A stretch of DNA of 64,000 bases, taken from assembly GCF_001541345.2 (NCBI RefSeq), contig NZ_LMVL02000009.1, forward strand, positions 1 to 64,000. Direction: 5' to 3'. This stretch comes from Gillisella vitis. GTDB taxonomy: Bacteria > Pseudomonadota > Alphaproteobacteria > Rhizobiales > Rhizobiaceae. The notes below the pieces were generated by a model. That model worked only from the letters and a program-made list of their open reading frames with translations. It made no database searches and was not told where the DNA came from. This document shows positions 33,893-44,052 of this stretch, in pieces; within the stretch, counting starts at the first letter, position 1, and each line of letters starts with the position of its first letter. A program made the position numbers and the translations under genes.

Positions 33893-36786
33893 TCAGGCAG
33901 CGATTTTGCCGAAATCTATCCGGCTGTCCAGATCGAGATCGAACCGGCCGTAGGGATTGACGTGGGCATAGATCAGCGGCGTGAGGCCGCGATAATCTTC
34001 CGGTGCCATGCGGCCTTCCCACAACGGTTCGGCGAGCACCGTTTGCAGCATGCGCGTATTCACATAGACGAGCGATGCTTGAGGCAGATGCAGCGCCAGC
34101 GCGGAAACCTCCTGCTCATCGGTGCGGTTGGTTGCCATCTCACCGCCCTTGCCGAAGAAGACGAACCCGTTGGCGCTGTTCCAATTTTCAACAACATTAA
34201 GCCCTTCATGAATTTCCCGACGAAATGCTTCTTGCCGTAAATAGCGACATAGAAAGATCGTCTTGACCGCGCGACCAAGCTCGCTCAACGCTCTGTAGGT
34301 CGGGTGCATCACTTCCGCCCGCGCGAAACGGCGCAGGATCGCCTCGGGGTCAGCTGTGCGCGTCTGCATGGCGGCGGCATATTTGACCATTTCGTCATAT
34401 TGCTGCTCGATCTCCTCCCAGTTGATCGGGTTGGAAAGGATCGGAAGCAGGTTCGGCAATCTTGTCCGGAAGCTCGCATCCGGTAACGCCAGTTTCTGCC
34501 GGGCAATCGCCTTCAGGCGTGGGGCGAGTTCAAAGCCGAGCAACCGGCAAAAGGCAAAACCAACGGCGCTCTGCCCGTGGCTGTCGACATATTGCCGCTG
34601 GATTTCCAGATCGGTGCAATGCCGGAGAACGCCTTCGATCATCGATGCGACCTCCGATGACGAACACCGTTTGAGCTGGGAATAGACGCAGGTGGCGCGC
34701 TTTTCGACATGCCAGTAAATCATAACGCCGCGCCCGCCATAGCGGGCATGCCATTCGGTCATCAGGTTGCGATCCCAGGCTCCGAATTTAGTGGAATCCG
34801 ATGCGCAGGCGGTTCCTGCATCACCCCAGACCGCTGCATTGCGAATTGCAAGCGTGGCATTGGCGACCCGACCGCAGGCTTCCCGCAAAGCGCCCGCGTG
34901 AACGAAGCGACGATGCACATGCAGAAGCTCCTCATAGCTGGCACCGGCGACCCGCTTCAGCCCGGCATTGGTGCCGAGGCCATAGAGGCAAAGAAGCAGT
35001 CGTTGATCCAGAACAGCCTTGGGCAGCGCGACGCGGGACGCCGACGTTTCGAACGCGTCGAGAAGCCCAGTGTCGAGGGCTGCTTCCTTCAGGACATCAA
35101 GAAGGCCGGTCATCGGCCAGCGCTGACCGATTTCCGATTTGATGGCGGCCAGCCCCTTCGGCTCTGGCGCTGGCTTGAAAGGCGTGATCGAAATCCGGTT
35201 TTCGCCGCGCCAGAGGATGCGAACCTTCTCGTTTCGCGGGATTGTCTCATTCAGCAGTAGCAACGCATGCTCCAACTCTTTGCGAACTGACGTTACAAAT
35301 TCGCTGGCATTTCGCGTCAGGTTCAGCCGGGAGTAATAAGAGGAGCGTCGAGCCGCAAAATCCTTCGGCAGATCATCGTCGGGATTGCGGTAACGGTCAG
35401 CGCCGACAACCCAGATTTCCTTGGACCGGATGCATTCCCGCAATTGGGTCAGGACGCAGAGTTCATAACTGATGCGGTTGACCCGACCATTTCCGTCGAT
35501 GACCGAACTGCGCCACTTTGCCGGGATCACGCCTTCTATCGGCACCTCGTGTTGCGGCACGAACCGGCACCCATCATCCAGCCTCGCCCTGATCCAGTCG
35601 AGAGCGGACAAGACCGGTCGCCAGACCGTATTGTTCGAGCGGAACTCAAGCACTGAAAGCAGACTTGGCAGCATTCGACGATAGTGATTGGCCCATGAAT
35701 TGCGCATCACCGCGTAAATGCGGCGGTCAAGCGCGCCTTTGGCATTGCTCTCCTTGATGATCGCCGCCAGCTTTTCCTTGCCGACAATCGGGAAAATGAC
35801 ATCGCAAATGCGACCAACCGGATCGTCAATCGATGCTGTAGCAATATCGACGAGCAGCCGTTCCTTGCCATAGACCCGCTCAACATCTTTGGCGATATCG
35901 CCCACCACCTTTCGTTTCGACCGGGTTACGATCTTGTGCACCGTCTCCACCAGAAGACCATCGCATCCGTGATCGCCGTTTCCCGCGCCATCAGATACAC
36001 CGCATAAAGCGCGAGTTGGCGAGCCTCCGTGTGACGGCGCATCTCCGACGCCTTTTCGCCGGAAACGCGGCGGACGACATGTTCAATCCACGCCGGGTTA
36101 ATGTTCGAGAGAAAACGCCGGGGAAGAGCGAGCTTTCGGATGAACGACAGCCGCTCGGTGACTTCCAGAATGTTGTCCAGCGTTGCCCGACCTGCATCGG
36201 CTTTCATCGCATTGAAGCCCGTCGGTCCTTCTGCGTCAGCCAGGGAGCTTTCCATCGCTGCAACAGTCTCAGGCGGAAGCGCGGCGCTCACCTCATGAAG
36301 CCAACCATCCAGATATTGTTGGCGTTGCGAGCGAACCAGCCGTTCCAGTTCCTTGGCCGAGGGACCATAGATATCGCGATCCCGGCACCAGAGGAACACC
36401 GCCTCAAGCATAGCGCTGACAGATCGGCCGGATGGGCAAAGGTCGTCGATAATCCAGAAAGACAGCGCTTCCCGGTCCACCCGCTTCATGCGGCGAAATC
36501 CGAGATATTGTAAAATCTCGGCGCAATGCCGACGGGCAGTTCTCCCGCTGAAATCATAGCCGGATAGTTCGTCGGCTCGGACGCCGATCTGCTCGGCCAG
36601 ATATTCGGCAGCATCGTTCGGGACCAATGTGCCATCGTCAGCGAAAAAACCGCGTGCGCTGAAGAACTTCAACTGCGTTGCCAGACCCAACCTTGTTATT
36701 GCCGGTTTGGAATTGATGAAATCTATGTCGGCGAAGCTCAGGCTCCATTGGCCGACAAAATCCGAACTCGAAATATCCGTACTCAT
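33893..36786 (-). pseudogene. tnpA: Tn3-family transposase, broken by one frameshift
   Basis: The N-terminal third (36786 to about 35945, starting MSTDISSSDF after GAGGAG) and the C-terminal two thirds (to 33893) are in different frames. Joining AITDAMV to LLVETVHKIV needs a one-base shift at about 35945. The catalytic triad is visible: Asp in ASDSTKFG, Asp in YVDSHGQS and Glu in NVVENWNS. Apart from the shift the protein is complete at about 965 residues. With the break the element would need a helper transposase. A sequencing error or programmed frameshift is possible but the latter lacks an obvious slippery heptamer. Confidence 0.88.
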
Positions 36787-36865
36787 TGCAACGCTCCTCA
36801 AATCGGAGCGCAATGTCACGAACAGACGCTTATCAGGTCAATCCCGCAGGCTATGTTCCCACAAC

Positions 36866-36904
36866 GTTCTTCGGGTTGGCCAAAATCGCAGCTTCGGGCC
36901 GACT
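36866..36904 (-). repeat. Right terminal inverted repeat of the transposon
   Basis: Reverse complement of the left repeat with two differences, 80 bases upstream of the tnpA start. Confidence 0.85.
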
Positions 36905-37141
36905 AGGCCTTTGCCGGTCCGAGCGCTGAGCCCTGGGTTGCGGGAAGCGGGAGCACGTGGGGCCCTCGCCAGGCAGTCCCGTCGGCTGGGCAATGGTGAA
37001 CGCAGTTGCTGGAGGTTGGCGCCTGCTTCACATCATCGAACCTGAATTGCTCCGGCAATTCGAGCAGCGCCGTAGCTTCGCATGCAAGACTATGGCTCGC
37101 CGCCGTTTGCTCCTCGACCATGTCGTTTGTGCGTTCTCATA
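36905..37141. other. Spacer between transposon and traR operon, no gene recognised
   Basis: About 240 bases just outside the transposon. It does not contain the trbH/trbI 5' sequence that a simple insertion into trbI would have left here. Only short unsupported frames occur. Confidence 0.5.
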
Positions 37142-37453
37142 TTAGTCGACGTTGTCGATGGTCTCGATGATGTCGCAGCTTTTGACGAGCGACGAGACAC
37201 CCTGGTTCAGCAAGACAACGAGAACGTCCGTCGAAGGCACGGCAATTTCTAGTTTCTCAAGATGCATAGGCTCCCACACGTGCTCAGGATCTCTCTTCAC
37301 TTCGCGCTTGAGGTAGAGAACCGCCTGGCGGGCAGCCTCTGCAGTTCCATAGAAATGCCGTTGACCCCCGTCTTCATGCCAGCGCTGCTTGCGCTGAGCG
37401 GTTGCCGGCGAATAACTGTACAATGTGCAATGCAATCCATCTGCCAATTTCAT
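37142..37453 (-). CDS. Small protein of unknown function, downstream of traR
   Basis: 103 residues with an excellent ribosome-binding site (CGGAGGA directly before ATG). No signal or membrane helix; the sequence has a YYSP/YGTAEAARQAV-type mixed pattern and an acidic C-terminus (DIIETIDNVD). It starts 45 bases after the traR stop, so both are probably on one transcript. I do not recognise the family. By position it could influence TraR activity or be a leftover opine gene; it lacks resemblance to TraM. Confidence 0.65.
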   Translation of the reverse strand: MKLADGLHCTLYSYSPATAQRKQRWHEDGGQRHFYGTAEAARQAVLYLKREVKRDPEHVWEPMHLEKLEIAVPSTDVLVVLLNQGVSSLVKSCDIIETIDNVD

Positions 37454-37497
37454 TCCTCCGGGATCCCGAGTGTGCGGCGGTCAAAATCGTATTCCGT

Positions 37498-38202
37498 TCA
37501 GATCAGTTTCCTTCTGATCGCGAGCGCGGTGAGATGAGCTTTGCTGCGGACGTCGAAGCGCTTCATGGCCTCGCGAAGCTTGACGCGGACACTATTGTAC
37601 TTGACCTCTTCCACGTCTGCGATCTCCTCCATCGTCTTGCCGACGGCAATCCATCTCAGATAGGTCGCCTCTTTCGGATCGAGCCATGCGGCATCTTCAG
37701 CGGTGGGCGTGATCCGAAGGAAGGAGATGCGGGCATGGAGCTGCCCGACGGCCGCCGCTGCTGCAACCGCATCGATCTCCCGATCAAGCGGGATTGCCGT
37801 CCTCTCCGACGCCAGCGTGAACATCGACATCGAACCGTTGGCGGTCCTGATGGGGATGGTGATGCCGGAGCGGATGCCAAAATCGGCCGCTTGTGCATAG
37901 AAGGCGCGTTCTTCCTCCGATAGCTTCGGCCTCTCCTGTTCGCCAGACCAGGCGAAGACCTGCTTCCTGGATCTTGCGCGTTTGACGACCGGGTCGAGAG
38001 CGTCGAATTTCTTGTCGAAGTAGAGCGACCGCCAATCGTGATGATAGTTGGTCACGGCGATGATGTGCTTGTGCTGGATGTGGAGATAAGCATAGCCGGT
38101 GAAGCCGAAATGGTCGGCGACGTCCGCCAGCCCTGTTTTGAGGATGCACCCATCGCCCTCAATTGCCGTAAGATCGGTCAGCTTGTCCAGCCAATGCTGC
38201 AT
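37498..38202 (-). CDS. traR: TraR, LuxR-type quorum-sensing activator of conjugation
   Basis: 234 residues, full length and very similar to Ti-plasmid TraR from MQHWLDKLTDL to ALAIRRKLI. The acyl-homoserine-lactone pocket residues Tyr53, Trp57, Tyr61, Asp70 and Trp85 are present, as is the C-terminal helix-turn-helix (YLRWIAVGKTMEEIADVEEVKYNSVRVKLREAMKRF). With 3-oxo-octanoyl-homoserine lactone made by TraI it activates the tra and trb operons. Here it is last but one in the leftward acc-like array, 120 bases after sucrose phosphorylase, which would place it under opine control, as known for agrocinopine and traR on nopaline Ti plasmids. Confidence 0.95.
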   Translation of the reverse strand: MQHWLDKLTDLTAIEGDGCILKTGLADVADHFGFTGYAYLHIQHKHIIAVTNYHHDWRSLYFDKKFDALDPVVKRARSRKQVFAWSGEQERPKLSEEERAFYAQAADFGIRSGITIPIRTANGSMSMFTLASERTAIPLDREIDAVAAAAAVGQLHARISFLRITPTAEDAAWLDPKEATYLRWIAVGKTMEEIADVEEVKYNSVRVKLREAMKRFDVRSKAHLTALAIRRKLI

Positions 38203-38322
38203 TCTCTATCTCCTTCTAGGTGTCGCCAGTATCCTCGTCGTCGCTGTTCGTCCGACAGTATATCGAGGACATCGATGGCTGAACTTTAGATGGGATGTGG
38301 CTTCCCGGTCTCACCAGGTTGC

Positions 38323-39789
38323 TCATGCGATCGCTCCTGAGAATGTGAAATCGTAGCAGCCTGAAGCCGTGATCGTTGCCTTGCCTTGAGAGAACGAAAC
38401 TACTAGTTGAGCAAACTCGGTGTTGAGATTCCAGCTTAAAACAAGGCTTCCGGTGTCATCGGTTGCTACCTCGAACGATCCATTGAAGGCCGGATGGGTG
38501 TTACGGAAGCGGATCAAGTCCGACAGTCGTTTGACGAGCGGCGATTCAAGAGCGAGATCAATTTCCCGGTCTTCGTAAAAGTGCCGATTGATGTCACGCC
38601 CGACGCCCGTCTTTCCCAGCAATTCCATGTCATTGATCCCGCCCAGGAGGCCGACGTAATAGACTTGCGGGATACCGGGTGCGAAAAACTGGATTGCGCG
38701 GGCGATGAGGTAGTCGTCGTCGTTACGGCCGAGCGCGTCGTAATAGGTGCAGTTCACCTGATAGAGGTCCAGGTTAGAGGCTGCAGCGCCTGTTGCCAAA
38801 CGGCTCTGTCCCTCTGAGCGCCTGTGAATCTCCTCGACCAGATGGTCGATTGCCTGCGGTTCCAAAAGTCCGGGTCGGCCATCACTGTGCGCGCCGACAT
38901 CGATGACGCCGATCCCGTCGTGAGTGTCGAGGACGGTGATTGCGTTGTGAGGGCTGATCTCCAGCCAACGCGCCAGCGCTGTCGCATCGCCCGTGAACAA
39001 TGAATGCAATATCAGTGGCGGCAGCGCAAAATCGTATACGCGGTCAACCTTGCTGGCGATTTCGATCTGGTCACGATAGTAGCTGTGAATTTCGACAAGA
39101 ACCTCCATCCCGCGATCCCGTGCCTTCTCGGCCAGCTTGGCAAGGAAGGCATAGGTCTCATCAATCATGAAGCAACTGGTTCCGGCCTTCTTGATCGCGT
39201 AGCCGGCGGCATCGAGGCGGATTGCCGTCACGTTGGCTTCAGCAAAGCGATCGAGGATAGTCTCCAGGTATAAAGCGCCATGGGCACTGTGGACATCGAT
39301 GTCGATCTGTTGGGGGGTGAATGTGGTCCACAGCATCCGCTGGCTGCCATCTGCAAGCGTGGCCTTTGAAAACGGCAGCCCAGGGCGTGGCCGATAGATA
39401 TTCAGGAGATCCTGCTCGCTGGCACCACGGGGAAAGGCCTTGCCAAATGTCATGAACATGTCTGCGAATTCTGAATCAGATCCTTTTGCGATGAAGTCCT
39501 GGAACCAGCTCGATTGCGCCGAGACATGGTTGACAATGAGATCGGCCATGATCTCCACGGAGCCGGCGAGGGCGCGAACATCATCCCAGCTACCGAGGCG
39601 AGGATCGACAATCGTGTGATCGGTGGGATCGAACCCGGCATCAGCGCCGTCGATCGGGTTGAAGAAAGGCAAGGCATGGACGCCGCCGAACAGGCCTTGT
39701 AGCCTCCCGTCGAGCAAAGCTCTCAACTCGGGGAAACCACCTCCGCTTAACCGGTCGACGTAGGTGATAAGTTGTACACTGTTTTTCAT
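38323..39789 (-). CDS. Sucrose phosphorylase (GH13)
   Basis: 488 residues, close to the bifidobacterial enzyme over its whole length. Nucleophile Asp in RLDAAGY, acid/base Glu in LVEIHSYY and stabilising Asp in LDTHDGIGV are all in place, as is GRDINRHFY near the C-terminus. It splits sucrose with phosphate to glucose-1-phosphate and fructose. In this setting it probably uses sucrose freed from an agrocinopine (a sucrose-arabinose phosphodiester). Lies just upstream of traR. Confidence 0.93.
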   Translation of the reverse strand: MKNSVQLITYVDRLSGGGFPELRALLDGRLQGLFGGVHALPFFNPIDGADAGFDPTDHTIVDPRLGSWDDVRALAGSVEIMADLIVNHVSAQSSWFQDFIAKGSDSEFADMFMTFGKAFPRGASEQDLLNIYRPRPGLPFSKATLADGSQRMLWTTFTPQQIDIDVHSAHGALYLETILDRFAEANVTAIRLDAAGYAIKKAGTSCFMIDETYAFLAKLAEKARDRGMEVLVEIHSYYRDQIEIASKVDRVYDFALPPLILHSLFTGDATALARWLEISPHNAITVLDTHDGIGVIDVGAHSDGRPGLLEPQAIDHLVEEIHRRSEGQSRLATGAAASNLDLYQVNCTYYDALGRNDDDYLIARAIQFFAPGIPQVYYVGLLGGINDMELLGKTGVGRDINRHFYEDREIDLALESPLVKRLSDLIRFRNTHPAFNGSFEVATDDTGSLVLSWNLNTEFAQLVVSFSQGKATITASGCYDFTFSGAIA

Positions 39790-39881
39790 TCAAAACTCTC
39801 GGTCTACTGTCTGGCGCTTGAGGTACGTTGGTCTTCGACTTCTGTAAGTTGCTTCAGTCGAGGACGGTCGACTTTCTCCAG

Positions 39882-39891
39882 GACAGCTGTC
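39882..39891. promoter_or_regulatory. GACAGCTGTC palindrome before sucrose phosphorylase
   Basis: A ten-base palindrome in the 160-base spacer upstream of the sucrose phosphorylase-traR unit. The half GACAGCT also occurs twice, 11 bases apart, upstream of accR (54431-54448). It may be an AccR site; weak evidence. Confidence 0.3.
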
Positions 39892-39950
39892 GATCAAGGT
39901 CCGCTCGTCCAAAAAAGAGCATCGAAAGAGCCTCGCCGATGAGATTGTTG

Positions 39951-40919
39951 TCATGATCTCTCGCCTTCCTCGTACGTGAATCCGCACCGGAAGGTTCGAG
40001 TTATCCCCGGATCGAGAAGTAAGTGATCGATGCGACCCGGCAGATTGAAGGCGTTTGTCAAATCTTCAACGGGTTCGAGCGCGATGGACCTGCGTCGATC
40101 CCTCGCAAGGGTGTCACCCGTGAAAACGTGCATGTGCCCGCGTTCTTGCCATACCGACAATTCCGCTCCAGAGCCCGGATCAACAAGGATCGTGCGTAGA
40201 GTGCCTCTCTCATTCACGAGGTTCGTAAAGCAGCAATCGAGAACCCGATCCCCAATCCTCTCCGGCTCGTTGAAGGTATCGTCGTCTCGAAGCTTCACCT
40301 CGCCGTTCGACGCGACCTTGGGGATGAGATCAACGGTTTCGACAACAGACCGCGATGGAACCTGCAAAATCAGATCATCGATCGCGGTGGTTCCGGGCAA
40401 TCTGAAATAGGGGTGCCATCCAGCAGCATAGGGAGCTCGCTGTTGGCCGAGGTTCGTGGTGGCGATCTGAAGCTCGACCTCATGTGCAGAAAACATATAT
40501 ACAACGGAGATTCTAAGATCGTACGGGTAGCCGGTGGCGCCGACATCTGCCGTTTTATGGATGAGCTCGATCCGGAGATTGTCTCCGTCAGAATCGACCT
40601 GACCAAGCGCAAAAAGCCTGACACGTGCAAATCCGTGATAAACCTCATCTTCGCCTTCGGCGATCGGCGAAAGCTCGTGGACACGGCCGTCGAAATCGAA
40701 TCGACCTCCTGTGAGGCGATTGGTAAACGGAGCGAGGATTCCATTGCGGACGCCGTTCTGCGACTTCAGTTCGTGCAGGTCACGATAGCCGTCAACGAGG
40801 CTTTCGTCTTCCAGACCATCGACGCTTCTTGGCCACCAGTCGAGAAGCGTGGCGCCTTGCAAAGCTATTCGGGCACGGTACCGGGGCCCTGTAACCTCGA
40901 TCGTTTCCATCCCCTGCAT
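39951..40919 (-). CDS. Aldose 1-epimerase family protein
   Basis: About 322 residues from the ATG at 40919 (a second ATG is three codons on, and the frame runs 21 codons further upstream). Galactose-mutarotase fold, with NRLTGGRFDF, the catalytic-type His in DEVYHGFARV, and AGWHPYFRLP. Interconverts alpha and beta anomers of a sugar such as arabinose or glucose set free by the pathway. Lies 160 bases upstream of sucrose phosphorylase. Confidence 0.85.
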   Translation of the reverse strand: MQGMETIEVTGPRYRARIALQGATLLDWWPRSVDGLEDESLVDGYRDLHELKSQNGVRNGILAPFTNRLTGGRFDFDGRVHELSPIAEGEDEVYHGFARVRLFALGQVDSDGDNLRIELIHKTADVGATGYPYDLRISVVYMFSAHEVELQIATTNLGQQRAPYAAGWHPYFRLPGTTAIDDLILQVPSRSVVETVDLIPKVASNGEVKLRDDDTFNEPERIGDRVLDCCFTNLVNERGTLRTILVDPGSGAELSVWQERGHMHVFTGDTLARDRRRSIALEPVEDLTNAFNLPGRIDHLLLDPGITRTFRCGFTYEEGERS

Positions 40920-41023
40920 CGTCTTCGACGATATTGTCGTATGGCTTTGTCCTGAATTGGTACTGAGCACCAGTTTCTCCATAATCGAGCGTCCGACCCA
41001 TCGAATTGGGCCGTCGAATGTTC

Positions 41024-42682
41024 CTATGCGTCAGGCGCAGAATTGCTGGTGAGAAGCCGGCTTTCTCCAAGCAGGCCCTCTTCGTCCATGATTGGATGCG
41101 CCACCGAGGTGATGTGAGCATTGATCCTTTTGAGATCGCGAAGGATGTCGAGATGAAGTGAACTCGTTTGCAGGCTGTCGGCGCGCCCGTCGCGCAAGCG
41201 TTCCAGATGACGCTCCGAAGAGCGTTTCTCCATGCGGCGTACGTCGATCTTCCTTTCCATCAGCTGCGTGGCGAGTTTTATGTCGCGAGTAATCAGGATC
41301 GTTTGCGCGATCCTGAGGTTGTCGATTGTCAACTGGAAAAGCTGCTGGAGTTCCTCGAAACCATCGTCTGAGAACTTCAGGCCCTGCGCGACCTTTTTCG
41401 TGACTTCGGGCACCAGGCCTTTTTCGATGATGTCGCCGATATGTTCGAGATTGATGGCGTAGTCGATGATGACAATCGATCTGCGCCCCTCTTCCTCCGA
41501 CAGCCCGTTACGTCCCAGCTTTGAAAGATAGACTTTGATCTCCTGCTGCAACCGATCGACCTGACGCTCGAGAGAGGTAATGTCCGCCAGTCTCGCGGTG
41601 GTGTTCCGGTCGAAGGCATCGGAAACCTTCAGGAGCATCTTCTCGACAATATCGCCGACGCCGAGCACCTCTCTCGCCGCACTGGCCAGAGCGACGACCG
41701 GCGTCGAAAGTTCGTCCGTGTCGAGGTAGTTGGGTGTGTTTTCCGCCTGGGTTTGATCCGGGATGAGAACTGCCATCCAGCGAGCGATAAGCCTTGAGCA
41801 TGGCCAGGCGAGCGCCGCAAGCGCAAGGTTGAAGGCAAGATGCGCATCGACGGGTAGTTTCGATGGCGGGAGCGGTATCAAGGCGAGCCATTCAGCCAAA
41901 GACTGGGCGATGGGCAAGGTCAACAAACAACCAATCGCCCGGACGATCAGATTGCCGAGGGTAACGCGCCTCGCGGCGCTTGAGCCTGACAGCGATGCAA
42001 TCACGGGGGGAATGGCTCCGCCGAGATTTGCACCAAGGACCAGTGCGACGATGAGGCCACCCGACGGCATGCCTGCCGACGTCAGTGACAGAATGAGGAT
42101 GACGGCGGCGAGGCTTGACGATGACACGAAGGCAATGACGGCTGCGAAAATCATAGCCACCGGCCAGGCGTTGTCGAGCAAACCGACAAAGGCTGCAAGC
42201 GCCGCAGAATGCCGCAAAGGCTCGGTGGCGGTGCTCAGCAGATGGAGAGAGAGCAACATAAGGGCTATGCCGATCAGTGCCGCTCCTGCGCCTTGGCGAG
42301 ATGTCGAGCCACTCCGATGAAGTATGATGCCAAGAAAAAGGAGAACGGGTGAAATCCATTCTATGCCGGTTGCCACAATCCATGCCGTGACAGCCGTTCC
42401 AACGTTGGCGCCGAGCAGAACTACCTGCGCCATCCTTGGCTTGATCAGCTCCCGTTCCACAAAGGACGAGACCATCAGTGCTGTTGCCGTGGAGCTTTGA
42501 AGGGCGACGGTGGCGACGAAGCCGGAGAGGAAAGAACGGGGACTGCTGCGCGTTCCCGTTGCGAGACCAGATCGCAATCTGGCTCCCAATGCGCGGGTCG
42601 CGCCGTCCTTCACCTGAGAGAGGCCGAACAAGAGCAATGCCACGGCGCCAAGCAGATTGATCATGACGATGGTCGATTCCAA
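41024..42682 (-). CDS. Na+/phosphate cotransporter family protein with PhoU-like tail
   Basis: 552 residues. The first 310 are membrane-spanning with the duplicated QSSTATALMVSSFV and ASLAAVILILSLTS motifs of the Na/Pi (NptA/YjbB) family. The last 200 are soluble and helical, PhoU-like (SLERQVDRLQQEIKVYLSKL, YAINLEHIGDIIEKGL). Such proteins move phosphate, often outward. In an operon whose enzymes release phosphate from a phosphodiester opine, phosphate balance is a sensible role. Confidence 0.88.
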   Translation of the reverse strand: MESTIVMINLLGAVALLLFGLSQVKDGATRALGARLRSGLATGTRSSPRSFLSGFVATVALQSSTATALMVSSFVERELIKPRMAQVVLLGANVGTAVTAWIVATGIEWISPVLLFLGIILHRSGSTSRQGAGAALIGIALMLLSLHLLSTATEPLRHSAALAAFVGLLDNAWPVAMIFAAVIAFVSSSSLAAVILILSLTSAGMPSGGLIVALVLGANLGGAIPPVIASLSGSSAARRVTLGNLIVRAIGCLLTLPIAQSLAEWLALIPLPPSKLPVDAHLAFNLALAALAWPCSRLIARWMAVLIPDQTQAENTPNYLDTDELSTPVVALASAAREVLGVGDIVEKMLLKVSDAFDRNTTARLADITSLERQVDRLQQEIKVYLSKLGRNGLSEEEGRRSIVIIDYAINLEHIGDIIEKGLVPEVTKKVAQGLKFSDDGFEELQQLFQLTIDNLRIAQTILITRDIKLATQLMERKIDVRRMEKRSSERHLERLRDGRADSLQTSSLHLDILRDLKRINAHITSVAHPIMDEEGLLGESRLLTSNSAPDA

Positions 42683-43053
42683 CGGCTATTCCTTTCTCGA
42701 TCGGCCGGGCACACCGCACGACTGAACGTTGACCGCTGAAGGTGATGGTATGGACACGGGTTTGGCCGACGCGCGTCGCGCGATGAGGATCCTCACGTAT
42801 TTCGTCGATCCAGCAGCTTGAAAAGGTCGGTGGACAGCAAGGGAGGATCGCTGCCCACCGTTATCCTGCCGACTTTGCCACGCGGGCAGGATAAGTGTCT
42901 TGTTTTGGCGAAAGGCGCTGGCCTTGGTGGGAGCGACAGGGAAGAGCTCAAGCTTGCTTGTCTCTTGATCTGCACCAGCAGACATCGGTCGCCAGGGAGC
43001 TCTTGCCATTTCGCGAGGCCCCTCGCGCGGGGCTATGTGCTTCGATCCCGCCG
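42683..43053. other. 371-base spacer, possible promoter for the traR-proximal unit
   Basis: The largest gap in the leftward array. Overlapping short frames on both strands have no support. A GGTGG...CCACC inverted pair lies near 42829-42860. The gap may separate the acc genes from a second transcript that includes the Na/Pi transporter, epimerase, sucrose phosphorylase and traR. Confidence 0.4.
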
Positions 43054-44052
43054 TCATTCTTGAGTGAAGCTCAATTGCAAAGAATAGCTACGGCTCTCAC
43101 CAGGGCCGAGTTTTCCTCCTTCAGCCGGCCGAAGATCCGAGCGCGGCTCGATGCCAAGCGCAAAGACTCCCGACTGATATGCCCGCCATGCCGCGAACTT
43201 AGGAAGGGCGCTCTGGTCATATTTCAAAGAGACGGCAAACCCACACGTCGGGTTGTGAAGTCTGATCGGTGCCTCGTGTGGCGTTACACGGAAATCGACG
43301 TGGTCGACTTTCTCGCCAAAGCCATCCTGTGGAACGGGCGGCGTGGAATTGATCTCAGCGAGGATCCCCTCCGGAAGTCCGGCGATCGTCAAGCCGTCAT
43401 CCAGAAAGGGATAGCCGAAGTTCAGATGATAGAGGATTGCATGGTCCGAAGGTCGGAAGCTGCGGTTCGTAATTGTGTCTTCAATGATCAGAGCGGTTTC
43501 GAAAACGGGGAGGGTGATCTTGCGATGCAGTTCCAAAACCTCGCCAAAGACGCTTGCCTGGCGTACGATCCCCTCGCATACGATTCTCAAGGTTCCTGGT
43601 TCTACAACATATCGATGCAGTCGCGCTTTCTCAGTCGAGATCCTGCCATGCTGGGGCATCCTCCGGGTTCTCAGGTTGGGATAGTTGTAGTGCCCTACGT
43701 CGGCGTCATAAGGCCTGCTGTACTGATCCAGGCCGCATGTGACCATGAAGCCATCGAAATTGCGGAAAAAGCCCAATCCTTCCTCGGAGTCGGGATCGTG
43801 GGTCGGAAACACCATTTGAGTCGGAGAATGCCATCCGACATTGGTGCCTCTGAACGACAGGCCCGAAACATCGAAGCCTCGATCGACCGCGATTTCGAAT
43901 GCGACGCCATTTGCATTTCGGCCGATCAACAGTCGCTGGCCGCGCCCTGGTCCGTCGTCCAGTGTCACAAGCCGAATATCTGCCAGAGCACGCAGATCTG
44001 CTGTTCGTCTTAGGAGATCAGTATCCATGTCGAAGCCCTCGGCCATCTTCAT
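43054..44052 (-). CDS. DUF4432 family protein (aldose-epimerase-like)
   Basis: 332 residues. A beta-sandwich of the galactose-mutarotase class is suggested by AVDRGFDVSGLSFRGTNVGWHSP and HLNFGYPFLDDG, as in DUF4432 proteins. They act on sugars but few have known substrates. Its start overlaps the stop of the sugar isomerase gene by four bases (ATGA), showing tight coupling. Confidence 0.8.
   Translation of the reverse strand: MKMAEGFDMDTDLLRRTADLRALADIRLVTLDDGPGRGQRLLIGRNANGVAFEIAVDRGFDVSGLSFRGTNVGWHSPTQMVFPTHDPDSEEGLGFFRNFDGFMVTCGLDQYSRPYDADVGHYNYPNLRTRRMPQHGRISTEKARLHRYVVEPGTLRIVCEGIVRQASVFGEVLELHRKITLPVFETALIIEDTITNRSFRPSDHAILYHLNFGYPFLDDGLTIAGLPEGILAEINSTPPVPQDGFGEKVDHVDFRVTPHEAPIRLHNPTCGFAVSLKYDQSALPKFAAWRAYQSGVFALGIEPRSDLRPAEGGKLGPGESRSYSLQLSFTQE

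Larger units (their letters stand above)
31338..36904. mobile_element. Tn3-family transposon with two passenger genes
   Basis: Bounded by 39-bp inverted repeats at 31338-31376 and 36866-36904 that differ at two positions. Contains, all leftward, tnpA (frameshifted), an alpha/beta hydrolase, a glyoxalase-superfamily-domain protein and tnpR. No matching 5-bp target duplication is seen at the ends (GGCCC left, AGGCC right), so the present ends probably arose by recombination or deletion rather than simple insertion. The left end interrupts the second trbI. Confidence 0.85.

Noticed and set aside
35930..35960. Programmed frameshifting in tnpA
   Set aside because: No slippery heptamer or downstream structure is obvious; a mutation or read error is simpler.
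31333..36909. Target-site duplication of the transposon
   Set aside because: GGCCC and AGGCC flank the ends; neither these nor shifted windows match.
37498..38202. A defective TraR-like antagonist (TrlR-type) instead of TraR
   Set aside because: The frame is full length and both the acyl-homoserine-lactone pocket and the DNA-binding domain are intact.
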